A stretch of 64,000 nt of DNA from Phorcus lineatus. Taxonomy: Eukaryota > Mollusca > Gastropoda > Trochida > Trochidae. The notes below the pieces were generated by a model, which saw nothing but the letters and a program-made list of their open reading frames with translations, was not told the origin of the DNA and did not search any database. The stretch lies in the NCBI GenBank assembly GCA_921293015.1, contig OV121087.1, forward strand, positions 39,232,630 through 39,296,629, in the 5' to 3' direction. Every line of letters begins with the position of its first letter. The stretch's first letter is position 1. The position numbers and the translations under genes are program-made. Positions 35,701 through 43,667 of this stretch are shown here, piece by piece.

Positions 35701-37748
35701 TTGAATCCAGCACTGCTTGAAGTTTAACACCCATGGCATTCTGTCCTAATAAATGTTCATACAAGTGTTATAAAATTTCTTGATGAAGGTATCTGTTTAA
35801 TTGTGAAAATAACTACAGCTTGAAAATCTATACTGACCTAAACAAAATATACCAAATGGATTCCTTTAAATCATTACCAATATACTTGAAAGTTTTCACA
35901 TAAGTTTATCTACTCATTAAAGATTTTTAAAACATGTCGACCATTAACTTCAGAGTCATTAACAAATTATCAAAAAGGGTTATTAACAGTCATTGATAAA
36001 AGAAGCATAACCTATGTAACTTCAGCTGTTTAATGACAATCAATGACAGGTATCTCATTAGAATCTTGAGCTTAAATTGTACGCAACCAACAGTTCAAAT
36101 TTAAAAACTTGTACATAACATATTACGCAAACAATACTCAATAAACGTAGGCAAACTAAACAGAAATGTATTACATTTAATCCATGAATCCTTGAACATA
36201 TATTATAGATTGATTAGGGTCTGTCATTAATATTATTATATTTGATTTATCATTGATAAAGGGATTTAAAAAAAAAACAACTCAATTTTATTGTCTTAAA
36301 CAATGTTAATAAAAATAAAATGAGGTTGCGGGATGAATGATGACAAAAACATTATAAAATGTTTAAACCTCACACTCTATTCTTTAAGACAGATAAAACA
36401 ATAAATGGAATAATTAGTAAAAAAGTAGGATGTAACCCACAGGAGATCCGAATATCATCAGACCGTAAGTGAGGTGAGTTGGGGTTTATCGCTGCTTTCA
36501 AGATTATTTCACTTACATTGCGGCTGCTAGTATTATTGCAGGGAGAAAGCCCACAAAACAATCGTGGCTATGTATTGTGGTGAATCCTGCTAGCATCGGC
36601 TGGAACTATCAAACAAAGGGGTGGTACTGCGCTGAAATTCAGTGTAGCATTGCACCCAAACCTGACTGCTTGTAGAACAGTTCCATCAGACCAAAATAAC
36701 CCATGACTGTATGTAATACCTTTGTTGAGTAGATCAAAAGATCGATCTAAACAACCTGTTTTGATCAAGATGTGTTTGGGGGTGTGATAACTTTGGCCTC
36801 ATGGGGTATATCATTATATCACAATGGACAGAATCATTGCAAGACGAAAACAGGCATTACCAGCAGCTATGTTGTAATTGTAGAGCAATTTTAGTCAGGC
36901 ATCACTGTTGTTTTCCACAGCAGGGCACATAATTTTTTCAAGGGTAAATATTTTTCAAAAGATAAGAAAAACATTTCAACACTTACAATTAAGGTTAAGT
37001 GTTATTTCAAATTTGATAGCTTTGTGTCTGCATCAACAAGAAATGACTCACTCCAAAACAGATAATTTACACACAAAAATAACAAAAAATATATTTGTGA
37101 TACTCAGTCATTTTACAACTCAAGTACTGTTGAGTCAATTTGAATAAAAGTAAACAAATTTGAAAGGAAACACATTTTTACACTCGTGATCACTGAAATA
37201 ATCACTTATGACATTTTTTAACATCCATATTGGTTAATAGTGGTTTTGATAAATTGATAGCTCATAAACATTGATTCTTTTACTTTTAGTTTTTAACTGT
37301 ACCAATTATGAAAATAATAATTTAAATTTCCAAAGATGTCAATAAAATTATATTTATAATTTGTCAAAACATAATCTTTTGTTGCAGTGCGCAGAAAACA
37401 AAACAGTTCCTACACTACATATTAATAAAATAAGTCCAAAACATAAATAAATGAATCAAACATGTTAATTAACATTTACGATAAATATAACGACAATGGT
37501 CATATACATCCAATGTGATAACAATATTTTAGCATTGACTGGCCAAAAAAATAACACATGTTTTTAAAAATTCACCAACTCAATTTTCATCATAATTTTA
37601 CAACCAGCAATTCAAAATAATCAGAAATTCATTTAACTCAATCAAATATCACAGCATCATTATACACATTTAAAAAAAAATCTTAAAAAATTTCTTCATT
37701 GAAAACAGACCTGAAGGGAGAGATAATACGATCCTGTGAGTCAGACAT
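14705..37748 (-). CDS. SLC4A11: SLC4A11-type transporter, complete gene of 19 coding exons (886 residues)
   Basis: SLC4A11 is a plasma-membrane member of the bicarbonate-transporter superfamily that moves H+/OH- (NH3-stimulated) and water rather than bicarbonate; older work called it a borate transporter (family knowledge). Nineteen GT-AG exons with matching phases sum to 2661 bases including the stop. Residues 1-118 are disordered and contain PPPPY (60-64). The cytoplasmic domain follows (131-336; [13 protein letters not shown] at about 279). The membrane domain starts near 376 ([14 protein letters not shown]), with TTAPLAL at 434-440, GLWNSFFL, a large outer loop (513-575) with four N-glycosylation sequons (N533, N538, N552, N558), [52 protein letters not shown] and IRRVPQRK. 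These match SLC4A11 much better than AE or NBC members. Intact; no broken exon seen. Two first exons are possible (37711 and 62749). Confidence 0.95.
15089..15258 (-). CDS. SLC4A11: SLC4A11 exon 18 (residues 811-866)
   Basis: Acceptor tgttgcag|TCTGCC, donor ATCAG|GTGAGA, phase 0 in and 2 out. [20 protein letters not shown] is close to identical to the human segment, followed by two hydrophobic stretches ending LIFLLIPIR. Confidence 0.96.
15522..15714 (-). CDS. SLC4A11: SLC4A11 exon 17 (residues 746-810)
   Basis: Acceptor cattctag|TGTTG, donor GAACAG|GTGGGA, phase 2 in and 0 out. [11 protein letters not shown], then [20 protein letters not shown] (human VNVKETRLTSL ... [20 protein letters not shown]). 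Confidence 0.96.
16040..16213 (-). CDS. SLC4A11: SLC4A11 exon 16 (residues 688-745)
   Basis: Acceptor catctccag|GATG, donor CAGAT|GTAAGT, phase 2 both sides. [20 protein letters not shown], then [18 protein letters not shown] and EERVEQGHI, matching human [20 protein letters not shown] ... LPWIHAAYPHSPLHVRAL. Confidence 0.96.
16975..17146 (-). CDS. SLC4A11: SLC4A11 exon 15 (residues 631-687)
   Basis: Acceptor ggtttcag|TGGG, donor AACAA|GTCAGT, phase 1 in and 2 out. [18 protein letters not shown] and ALVNAPQN are near identical to human GAMGLGFLLSMLFFIEQN and ALVNAPEN, within the core of the transport domain. Confidence 0.96.
17679..17785 (-). CDS. SLC4A11: SLC4A11 exon 14 (residues 595-630)
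   Basis: Acceptor cctccacag|TCCC, donor AACA|GTGAGT, phase 2 in and 1 out. [18 protein letters not shown] matches human SPYLHPCVREILSDCALP, followed by a hydrophobic span [14 protein letters not shown]. Confidence 0.93.
18204..18450 (-). CDS. SLC4A11: SLC4A11 exon 13 (residues 513-594, glycosylated outer loop)
   Basis: Acceptor cttccag|ATTTT, donor CAGAC|GTAAGT, phase 1 in and 2 out. The first 60 codons form a Thr/Ala/Asn-rich extracellular loop with four sequons (NVS, NMT, NNS, NVT) and two Cys; the rest is a membrane span ([20 protein letters not shown]). Human SLC4A11 also has its glycosylated loop here, but sequence inside the loop is not conserved. Confidence 0.93.
18760..18833 (-). CDS. 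SLC4A11: SLC4A11 exon 12 (residues 488-512)
   Basis: Acceptor tctgcag|ATCAT, donor CAAT|GTAAGT, phase 2 in and 1 out. [19 protein letters not shown] matches human RSTEEIIALFISITFVLDA. Confidence 0.95.
19068..19093 (+). repeat. Uninterrupted G26 homopolymer
   Basis: Twenty-six consecutive G residues in SLC4A11 intron 11, so the transcript carries C26. Could form a G-quadruplex on the plus strand; a collapsed or expanded sequencing call is also possible at this length. Confidence 0.9.
19313..19445 (-). CDS. SLC4A11: SLC4A11 exon 11 (residues 444-487)
   Basis: Acceptor tgtttcag|TTATC, donor ACCAG|GTGGGT, phase 1 in and 2 out. Encodes [20 protein letters not shown] then [17 protein letters not shown] (human [33 protein letters not shown]). 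Confidence 0.95.
19874..19987 (-). CDS. SLC4A11: SLC4A11 exon 10 (residues 406-443)
   Basis: Acceptor ccttcag|CTGTG, donor CAAAA|GTGAGT, phase 1 both sides. Contains [20 protein letters not shown] followed by APLALYTK; the TTAPLAL block (434-440) is a signature of the SLC4 transport domain. Confidence 0.96.
20608..20730 (-). CDS. SLC4A11: SLC4A11 exon 9 (residues 365-405, first membrane span)
   Basis: Acceptor atcacag|GTGTTG, donor CTCA|GTGAGT, phase 1 both sides. Contains [18 protein letters not shown] and VLNSENTQN, equal to human [25 protein letters not shown]. Its acceptor and first bases are partly duplicated about 121 bases upstream in the intron. Confidence 0.95.
20704..20945 (-). repeat. 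121-bp tandem duplication spanning the 3' splice site of SLC4A11 exon 9
   Basis: 'gtgctcttcttgtcagcaac' + 'acctgtga' at 20709 recurs as 'gtgctcttcatgtcagcgac' + 'acctgtga' at 20830, followed in both copies by 'ggtgcagcaa.aatgg.tatggttcat.actggatgggtgac'. The second copy therefore carries a duplicate acceptor (CACAG|GTGTCGCTGAC on the minus strand) and about 22 bases of exon sequence. Confidence 0.85.
21178..21262 (-). CDS. SLC4A11: SLC4A11 exon 8 (residues 337-364)
   Basis: Acceptor ttgacag|GTCC, donor GACG|GTAAGT, phase 0 in and 1 out. Encodes [19 protein letters not shown], the segment just before the first membrane span (human GIREDIARRFPLYPLDFTD). Confidence 0.93.
21350..21396 (-). repeat. 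SINE family A fragment in SLC4A11 intron
   Basis: 'gcatagttttgaaacctgcaatcgctgcctggaactag' resembles 'gcattgcggtgaaacctgcgagcatcggctggaactag' of the full copies. Old and truncated. Confidence 0.5.
21698..21901 (-). CDS. SLC4A11: SLC4A11 exon 7 (residues 269-336)
   Basis: Acceptor tttccag|AAAGG, donor GAAAAG|GTAAGT, phase 0 both sides. [18 protein letters not shown] is near identical to human [18 protein letters not shown]. The second half is a charged Glu/Lys/Gln-rich linker ending DGEEGEEK. Confidence 0.95.
22398..22521 (-). CDS. SLC4A11: SLC4A11 exon 6 (residues 227-268)
   Basis: Acceptor tgtctctag|GGCG, donor AAGGAG|GTAGGT, phase 2 in and 0 out. Contains [18 protein letters not shown] and [12 protein letters not shown], aligned with human [27 protein letters not shown]. 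Confidence 0.92.
22907..22994 (-). CDS. SLC4A11: SLC4A11 exon 5 (residues 198-226)
   Basis: Acceptor tgtttcag|TTCAC, donor CCAT|GTAAGT, phase 1 in and 2 out. Codes for [18 protein letters not shown] then [10 protein letters not shown], matching human VHLLSDTIQGVTATVTG ... YQQSWLCI. Confidence 0.92.
23027..23350. repeat. Minisatellite, 62-bp unit, about five copies
   Basis: 'ggttccatgttcag' recurs at 23027, 23089, 23151, 23213 and about 23337, each followed by 'ttgatattagattgataatt' and 'gttcagttcagat'. It starts just 33 bases outside SLC4A11 exon 5, on its intron 4 side. Units are nearly identical, so copy number may vary between individuals. Confidence 0.93.
25375..25674 (-). repeat. SINE family A, full-length copy with tRNA head and 12-bp target duplication
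   Basis: Flanked by AGTCCAATCAGA at 25363-25374 and 25675-25686. Read on the minus strand it begins GGGGCGGGATAGCGCAGTGG (A box), with GTGGTTCAACTC (B box) about 50 bases on, then the family body, and ends in a CACCTCACCTCGCC tail. Intronic in SLC4A11, same strand as the gene. Confidence 0.92.
25851..26052 (-). CDS. SLC4A11: SLC4A11 exon 4 (residues 131-197)
   Basis: Acceptor tttccag|AGG; donor TCTG|GTAATT, phase 1. Contains [19 protein letters not shown] and [14 protein letters not shown], the start of the cytoplasmic band-3-like domain (human NFKEEIRAHRDLDGFL ... LDNVLRTML). Confidence 0.93.
27184..27443 (-). repeat. SINE family A, 5'-truncated copy with 9-bp target duplication
   Basis: Flanking ACAACATGG at 27175-27183 and 27444-27452. 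The tail is TCACTCACTCAC, and the head is cut just inside the B box (ATCCCGCCAGGGGCTCGGCA on the minus strand). In SLC4A11 intron 3. Confidence 0.92.
29944..30196 (-). repeat. SINE family A, 5'-truncated copy with 12-bp target duplication
   Basis: Flanking TCTCATGATATA at 29932-29943 and 30197-30208. About 97% alike by eye to the copy at 27184-27443, so a recent insertion. Its right edge is only about 110 bases from the microexon 3. Confidence 0.93.
30306..30343 (-). CDS. SLC4A11: SLC4A11 exon 3, 38-nt microexon (residues 118-130)
   Basis: Acceptor aatttcag|ACTC, strong donor GAG|GTAAGTTG. In phase 1 it reads [13 protein letters not shown] and hands phase 0 to exon 4 ([13 protein letters not shown]), reproducing the human order KYLKLKNFKEEIRA. 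Too short for ordinary ORF detection. Confidence 0.85.
31000..32030. other. SLC4A11 intron 2, unique AT-rich part
   Basis: No exon, repeat or regulatory element recognised here. Confidence 0.5.
32032..32171. repeat. Fold-back hairpin element, ~68-bp arms
   Basis: The left arm runs 32032-32102 and the right arm 32106-32171; they pair across almost their whole length (gttaccaacc / ggttggtaac; gtgcatgaatt / aattcatgcac; cacctagg / cctaggtg; gacgc / gcgtc) around a GAA loop. A MITE or fold-back element in SLC4A11 intron 2. No clear target duplication beyond GTTAC/GTAAC being part of the arms. Confidence 0.85.
32583..32656 (+). repeat. tRNA-like relic (tRNA pseudogene or SINE head)
   Basis: 'tggtctagtggttagc' is a good A box and 'cgggttcgatccccgg' a good B box/T arm, ending in gaccA. 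The 5' and 3' ends do not pair as an acceptor stem, so it is not a working tRNA. Confidence 0.6.
32866..33295. repeat. Degenerate tandem repeat, ~120-200 bp unit, two to three copies
   Basis: 'cacctg.aaagggttaa', 'ggaatcaagattt', 'aagactaga', 'tgggagaaaga' and 'aagtaggctatcctaga' recur in the same order within the stretch. Intronic; no coding recognised. Confidence 0.65.
34490..34625 (+). repeat. Older SINE fragment, family B
   Basis: 'cacccagcaggaaatgggtacctggtgaaaggga', 'gtgacctt.tagctatgaata' and 'gccttgagcaa' match, in order, a segment at 49530-49640. Diverged. Confidence 0.55.
34977..35290 (-). CDS. SLC4A11: SLC4A11 exon 2 (residues 13-117, disordered N-terminus)
   Basis: Acceptor gttttcag|ACGATC at 35291-35292; donor AACG|GTGAGA at 34971-34976, phase 1. 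Codes for a low-complexity, Ser/Asn/Gly-rich segment with the WW-domain ligand PPPPY (residues 60-64), repeated Gly-Thr-Asn, and a Ser/Arg-rich basic stretch ([12 protein letters not shown]) likely to be phosphorylated. Such regions are poorly conserved; assignment rests on the phase chain and on the open frame ending exactly at a good donor. Confidence 0.8.
35546..35620 (-). repeat. SINE family A fragment
   Basis: 'atcatggctaatcattgcagtgaaacctgccggcccc' corresponds to the middle of family A copies. Degraded. Confidence 0.5.
36465..36683 (-). repeat. SINE family A, 5'-truncated copy with 9-bp target duplication
   Basis: Flanking CATCAGACC at 36456-36464 and 36684-36692. Tail CACCTCAC; body cut at 'tgtagaacagtt', so shorter than the copies at 27 and 30 kb. 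In SLC4A11 intron 1. Confidence 0.9.
37711..37748 (-). CDS. SLC4A11: SLC4A11 exon 1 (proximal first exon, residues 1-12)
   Basis: ATG at 37746-37748 (context CGAAAATGT, A at -3), reading [12 protein letters not shown]. Donor TTCAG|GTCTGT at 37705-37710 is not ideal but leaves phase 2, exactly what exon 2 needs (AG + A gives Arg13). No homology to human SLC4A11 N-termini was expected, since these vary by isoform. Confidence 0.65.
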
Positions 37749-38180
37749 TTTCGATTGCTGAATTCCCCAACTCGAGTCTTTGTGTGCCTGTGCCGCTAGG
37801 GCTATGCCTGAATGACCACAGTCCAGCTGTTCTCGGACAGCGTTGTGTAAGCAGGAATGACCCAACTGAGATAGACAGAAGCTCCACTGACCAACGACCA
37901 GGTGGACTTGTGTTGATTACTTCTTTACAATTTCAAAGAAATCTAAACCTGCCTCGGAAAGGGCTTCACGGATGAGCGATCATGAAAGAATCCCGACTTC
38001 TCTTACAGCACTGAGGCCATGAGTTTTATCAAATTGACACCGACTTCACTTTGTGTTAAACTGATCACGTTACCATAGAAACTATGCTATTACAGTCTTG
38101 TCTCTTTCATATGACACATGTGATCGAAAGCTATTGATACTCTGAAAGAGACACAGTCTATCAATTAGATTTACATTTTT
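37749..38180 (-). promoter_or_regulatory. SLC4A11 proximal 5'UTR and promoter region with X-box-like motif
   Basis: Upstream of the MSDS start. GTTACCATAGAAAC at 38069-38082 fits the RFX X-box pattern (two half sites, 2-base spacer) about 320 bases upstream of the ATG. No TATA box is clear. Promoter status is inferred from position only. Confidence 0.35.
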
Positions 38181-39379
38181 TAGACATGATTTTTATTGAT
38201 TATTTCCTTCACATAATTGGATCAGTTGTCTTAATAAAGCTGTGATGAGGACCATGTCCAATTATTAGGGAATAACATTTTTTATGATTAATCAAGAGAA
38301 TGATATCAATCATATTGCCCCTGGTTCAATTCCACAATTACTGAAACTTGTACTGTGAGACTATAAAGGTGCATGTCAAGTTGATTGGATTGATTCAGTA
38401 AGCGATCGCTGTAACCCAACACGAGATAAAACAACATACTGATAACTCAAATTGCATGAACTGAACAATCCAAATTGATGAAAGATTTTCACAATGCATG
38501 ATCATGTTTGGATCACAAAATGAAACAAGATTTTCCTTGTTTCAGAAATCAAATGAATTGACATTTTGATGGTGCAAACTGGTTAAACAAGAAATGAATT
38601 TTGCAGAAATGCAACGATGAGAACAATGAAAGAAAGTTCAATAAGATTTTCCTCAGCTAAAGATAAAAAATTAAATAAGCTTGACAATACCATGTAATCT
38701 GTAAAAACATATCTCTTAAAAAGCTTGTAAATTTCTAATTATTTTTTATCATTTTCCTATTTTACCAAATATTAGTTAAGAGTCTTGGAGAAATAGAAAA
38801 ATCTTTTCTCTTAAATTCTAAAATTGCTTTTACAGATATTACTACATTTCACAAAAGTTAATAAGATAATCCCCCAATCAAATGAAAGCTTAAGTAGGTC
38901 CATTAAAATTTGGCAAGTCTATATTCCTCAGTATCCCATCCTCATAATTCAATAGGATAATTCCTCAATCAAATGAAAGCCTAAGTAAGTCTGTTACAAA
39001 TCACCATGTACAAATTCCTCAGTAACTCTATCTTACCACGCATGGCGTATTCTTACGCCTGCCCTTATGACTTGCAAAGATAGGCATTGCCGCATTTTCC
39101 GTACTTTTCTGTGCTTGTTGCCAAGAGTGCTGCAACGGATTGCAAAAGTCCAGTGAGAAACCATAAGAGAATTGCAACTTTTAGCCAAAGAGGGCGCTTC
39201 ACTTGAAACGAGAATTTTGAGTGGTAGGCAGCAAGGTTTAAATGAGCCAGTGATGGAGAGTGGTCCAATTTAAAGCCATGCCAGGGAAGATGCCATGAAG
39301 ACTCTTGTCCATATCATTGCTTTCTAAAAATATTTCTTTGAGTCCCCTGAGGTCTGAGGATCTGTTCCTGTGCAAGGAG

Positions 39380-39845
39380 AAAGACTGCAACTCATTTGTG
39401 GCTATGCATTGTTGTGAAACCTTCAAACACCTGATGGAACAAACCTAGATGTGTTGTACAGCATGTACTGCTATACTGCTATGCTCTGTGTACCCAGATC
39501 ATACCACAAGCAGGACAGTTCTCTCCACTGGACAACCTTCTTATGAAGAGAAACACAGGATAACTTCTCTATCATGTTATCAGGGAATGATATAAGGTCC
39601 TTGCAACCAACAGCCTGAAACCTGGTAACTTCTGGTGTTTTTCTTTCAAATATTGACAAATCATACTATTGGGCTGGTAACCGCTAAGGCTTATTTCTTA
39701 CACTGAAGATAAGTGACATATATTTCTCTCAATCATCATTCATATGTCATAAAATGCTTCTCTAAGAAGCAGACAGGCTGTATGATTCTACAGGAACATA
39801 GAACACTTGACCAAAAACATGCCAACCACTTTGCTATCCCGCCCA
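39380..39845 (-). repeat. Decayed, interrupted SINE family A copy
   Basis: 'gactgcaactcatttgtggctatgcattgttgtgaaacctt' at 39385-39425 matches the SINE body, and 'aaccactttgctatcccgccc' at 39825-39844 its inverted tRNA A box. The middle has been replaced or has diverged beyond recognition. Confidence 0.55.
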
Positions 39846-40140
39846 CATAATATCTATATGAGTAAGTAACCAAGTGCACATTGCATGGAAGGCATATCAT
39901 CATGTATGGAATGTTTGTGACCAGATGTTATTTGCTTGGTTACACTTAAGTAGAAGTAAATCAAATTAGATGATACAGGGAACAGGTATAAAGCACACAC
40001 TGCAAGGCTACAGTTAAATTTTGTAAGTCAAGCCTAGATGTATGTGGAAGCAGTTAATTTTTTGTGGTCTGCAACAGAAATGTCAACTATCTCAGTGCAA
40101 CTAGACTGAAAATTAGTCTCCTTTTTTATTTCATATACAG

Positions 40141-40440
40141 ATGAGGTGAGGTGATTTTGGGGTTTGATGCTATTTTTAAGAGCATTTCATTTATACAACT
40201 GCTAGTATTATTGCAGGGAGAAAGCCTGCAACACTATTGTTGCTATGCATTGTGGTGAAACCTTTAAGGTGATTCAAGGGAGGATATTAAATCAGAAAGT
40301 ACTATTTAGGGCAAAGGCCGACACCTTCATGTTTGGTTTTCAATGCAGCGATATTCATGAGCCTAGGCTGGAACTAGAAAACTGTAATTGGTGGTGTACC
40401 AAATTTCAATGTGGCAACAGTTCTCTTTGGCAAGATTTGA
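40141..40440 (-). repeat. SINE family A copy, interrupted
   Basis: The tail-proximal half (gatgaggtgaggtgatttt ... gcagggagaaagcctgcaac ... tggtgaaacct) is at 40141-40262, and 'ggctggaactagaaaa ... caacagttctcttt' resumes at 40367-40432. Confidence 0.7.
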
Positions 40441-42189
40441 TAGAAACAAGATATAGTCATTGTTTTTTACCACTATTTGGAAGATACAGCAGTTGGTAGC
40501 TAGTAAACACTTTAAACTTGCTGTTTTGAATTTGTATTTCTTACGTTCCTGAAGTGAAAATGGCATATTGTAATATATATACAACCTCTTGAGATAATTG
40601 AGACTTTCAACACTAATGTCCGGGATTTTTTTCTGAGCAATAAAAACTACCTTAGATTGAGATATTTAAGTCTGCAACAATGAAATATATATTATTTGCT
40701 ATTAAAAAAACCCAACAACCTGTTTAATGTTCAGTTTGAGAACAAAAGTGATCCACAAATAGGCAATCACATAAAAAGCAAAAACATGTTTCTAACCTCA
40801 AAGGGCTAGTATCACTTTTTTAAAAGATTTAAATTTCTTCAAATTTTTCCTTAAAAATGCAGGATTTTGCTAAATGTTTTTTCTTCTGAGGGTCAAAACA
40901 TCTCAACACTCAACCTGATCATCCTTTATAGTAATAGATGAAATAATCAAGCAGGTATCGAACAAAAACCATTGATACCAGCAAGGTAGGTAAATCGAAT
41001 CGCATAGCTGACCCTATCATTGTATGTTCGTTTTAAAACATTAACATAACATTAAATTTTGTTTTTCGTGAGATCACCTCATCTTGAGAGTGTACTACTG
41101 TTGCTTTAAAGCAAGTCTATTTGACATATTAGAGGTTCAATCAGTACTTATGGAAGTTTTTTTATGTATGCAGAGAACCAGATATGTTAAGAAGACTTGG
41201 CTTTTAAGATCTTTGAGAGATTGCGTCTGTGTCACGTAAAATCGGAGGAGATATTTAGAAATAAAGTTGCATAAAAGCTTATGATTTATAGATTATGTTG
41301 TTCATGGATTTGAATAACATATTTGAAAGATGTTACGTAAACTGTATACTTTCACGTCATGTTTCAACCTGACATAATTCTCCAATAAATAAAGATGAAT
41401 TTGGATGTTTACATTAGGCATTGAAGTAAAATTCAAAAACAAAAAAGTTAGTTGTTTATTCAAGAGATTAAATTTGTAAGATATAAGAATCATTCCAAAT
41501 CTGTAATAATTTCAAAATGGAAATAAATTTTTATGAAATTCAGATTAATCAAACATTCACAAATTTGGATAAAAATGACAACATTATATTACTGTAATAT
41601 CGAATAATAGTAATTGAAAGGAGTTCCTATCCATTCAATAAGTATGCTGGAGAGATATTTAGTATATATGATTCCACTTACAATCATATTAACCCTTAAG
41701 ATGCGGGTCCCGGAATATTCCAGGATGAAATTAGCTTTGCCCGCAAGTCCCCTTAGCGGGATGCGAGTAGCACACTCTATTTTTCTCACGCTAACTAATT
41801 ATGACCGCGGGTCTCGGTAGCGGGGCCCGGAAATTTATTGCCTAGCAGTAGTCTCAGTTCAACGCTTGTATTTTCGTTCCGGCTGTCGCTAAGCAACCGT
41901 GTTTTGTTTCGTTGGTGTTCTAAATAATGCGCGAACATGCTCCGAAAGTTATGAGAGTATTGATAATGTTTATCGTACCGAAAATAAACGTTAAAATCAC
42001 TCAATTTTTCCCCACTCCCCGCCGCACGTGCTAATAGCCTGTGGGCACTTTCTACCCTCTCGCACGAGCTTACCGACCCGCGCATGCTATCGTTTACTGA
42101 GACGCGTGCATTTTGACCCTATGCACGCCTTCCTATCGCACGCCCTATGCTCTGAACCCTTGGGCGTATTACAATACCGGTTGGATCTT

Positions 42190-43400
42190 TTGAAAGAGCA
42201 GAAAATTGTCTTCAATTCAATATAAAATACATAACTAGGCCACCTGAAATGAAGATACAGCATGTGCCGCAAAAAAGGTGATTTTTACATATTTTTAGTT
42301 TTACACCATTTTGTCACACCAATCTTCACATGATGTGGTCAACTTATTTTGACAATTTTTATATTATAAGATAGAGAGAAAGATTGTCTTTCATTCCATG
42401 TAAAATTTGTACATGCGCAAAAATAAATAAAGACACAGCAAGCGCCGCACAAAAAGCTAATTTCTCTATTCAAATCATGTAAACTGAACGGCGATTTTGA
42501 CATGTGCCTTTATTTCGTTTATATCTTCTCAACAGCTAGGCGTATTTTGAAATTGATTACCTCGTGATAAAGAGGAAATAATTGTCTTCGATTTGATGTA
42601 AAAAAGTTATATGCAGTATATAAAATAAAGATACAGCAAGTGCTGCAAAATTGCGACTTTTCTTTATTCTTTGTGTTTTTACCATTTTCTCGCACTTTAT
42701 ATCACATAAAGTTCTCGGGACATTTTGAAATTTCATATATCAAAATATAGAGAAAAGGATGATCTTTATTTCCATATAAAATTTGTATGTAAACGAAAAT
42801 CAGTAAAGACCCGACGAGCATTGCGCAAACAGGCAATTTCTCTATTCATATCTTGTTAACCGAGAAGGGATTTTTTCAACTGCTTTTTACACTTCTTATC
42901 CATTTAACGGCAGAGCGCATTATCAACATTTTTATATCACAATAAAGAGAAAAGGATCGTCTTCAATTCTATGTAAAATTTGCAAATTACAATGAAACAA
43001 TAAAGGAGCGGTAAGTGATGTCGCAATTATCAAAATCTGTTTTCAAATACCTGAGGGTACAATCTTTGCAAACTATATATATTCCAAACCAAGCGGTACA
43101 TATTTATCATTTTCATATCAACGTAAAGAGGAAATAAATACCTTCATTTTCATGTGTAATTTGCCCATATTTGCATCAAAATAAAACGTGTGGAAACTAT
43201 GCGACAAATGTCGCGGTAAGGCGATTATCAAAGACTTTATTCACTAGCTATACCCACGTTACGTTGGTAATAACTTCTAATTACAGTGCAAAAGATTGTT
43301 ATGATTTATTTTTTCGTAAAGAAGAATAAATTGCCTTCAATTCCATATATAATTTGCATGTATACAAAGCGAATAACTTGAATTATAAAATTGGAAATAA
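42190..43400. repeat. Degenerate tandem array, ~185-bp unit, about seven copies, inside the piggyBac-like element
   Basis: A block of the form 'gag.aa..attgtcttcaattccatgtaaaatttgcatgt ... aataaagacacagcaagcgccgca' recurs at about 42205, 42390, 42570, 42755, 42960, 43140 and 43325, and once more after the nested insertion at about 45695. Spacing is 180-205 bases. Units are strongly diverged from each other. Confidence 0.75.
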
Positions 43401-43667
43401 AGACAATTTCTGTTAAGTGTGAGTGTATTTTTCAGCAGGGATACCCAATCTGATTAAAATCAGATGAAGTATCGCGCGCTTAACATTTGTCCATCATCAA
43501 TATGCGATACTAACATCTGACACTATCCCGCTAGAGGGGTCACCAGATTGACATTCGTCCTTGAACTCCCAACCAACAACCTATTGAAATATAACCAATC
43601 AGATTACGCGTAACTTCCATTGTTCGGGTCACCGTTAAAAAGGGCGGACGAAGTACGCGAAATGGCT

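Larger units (their letters stand above)
38181..41692. other. Upstream flank of SLC4A11, no gene recognised
   Basis: AT-rich sequence with decayed SINE family A pieces at 39380-39845 (including 'gctatcccgccc', the inverted tRNA head) and 40141-40440, the latter split by about 100 bases of unrelated sequence. If the distal first exon at 62749 is real, this whole stretch is intron 1. Confidence 0.6.

Noticed and set aside
37749-37865. N-terminal extension of SLC4A11 upstream of MSDS
   Set aside because: The frame is open to 37865 but begins with TTG; the first ATG is at 37746-37748.
41795-42085. 96-codon minus-strand frame near the left end of the piggyBac-like element
   Set aside because: No similarity to a piggyBac transposase (no DDE pattern) and too short; not called as a gene.
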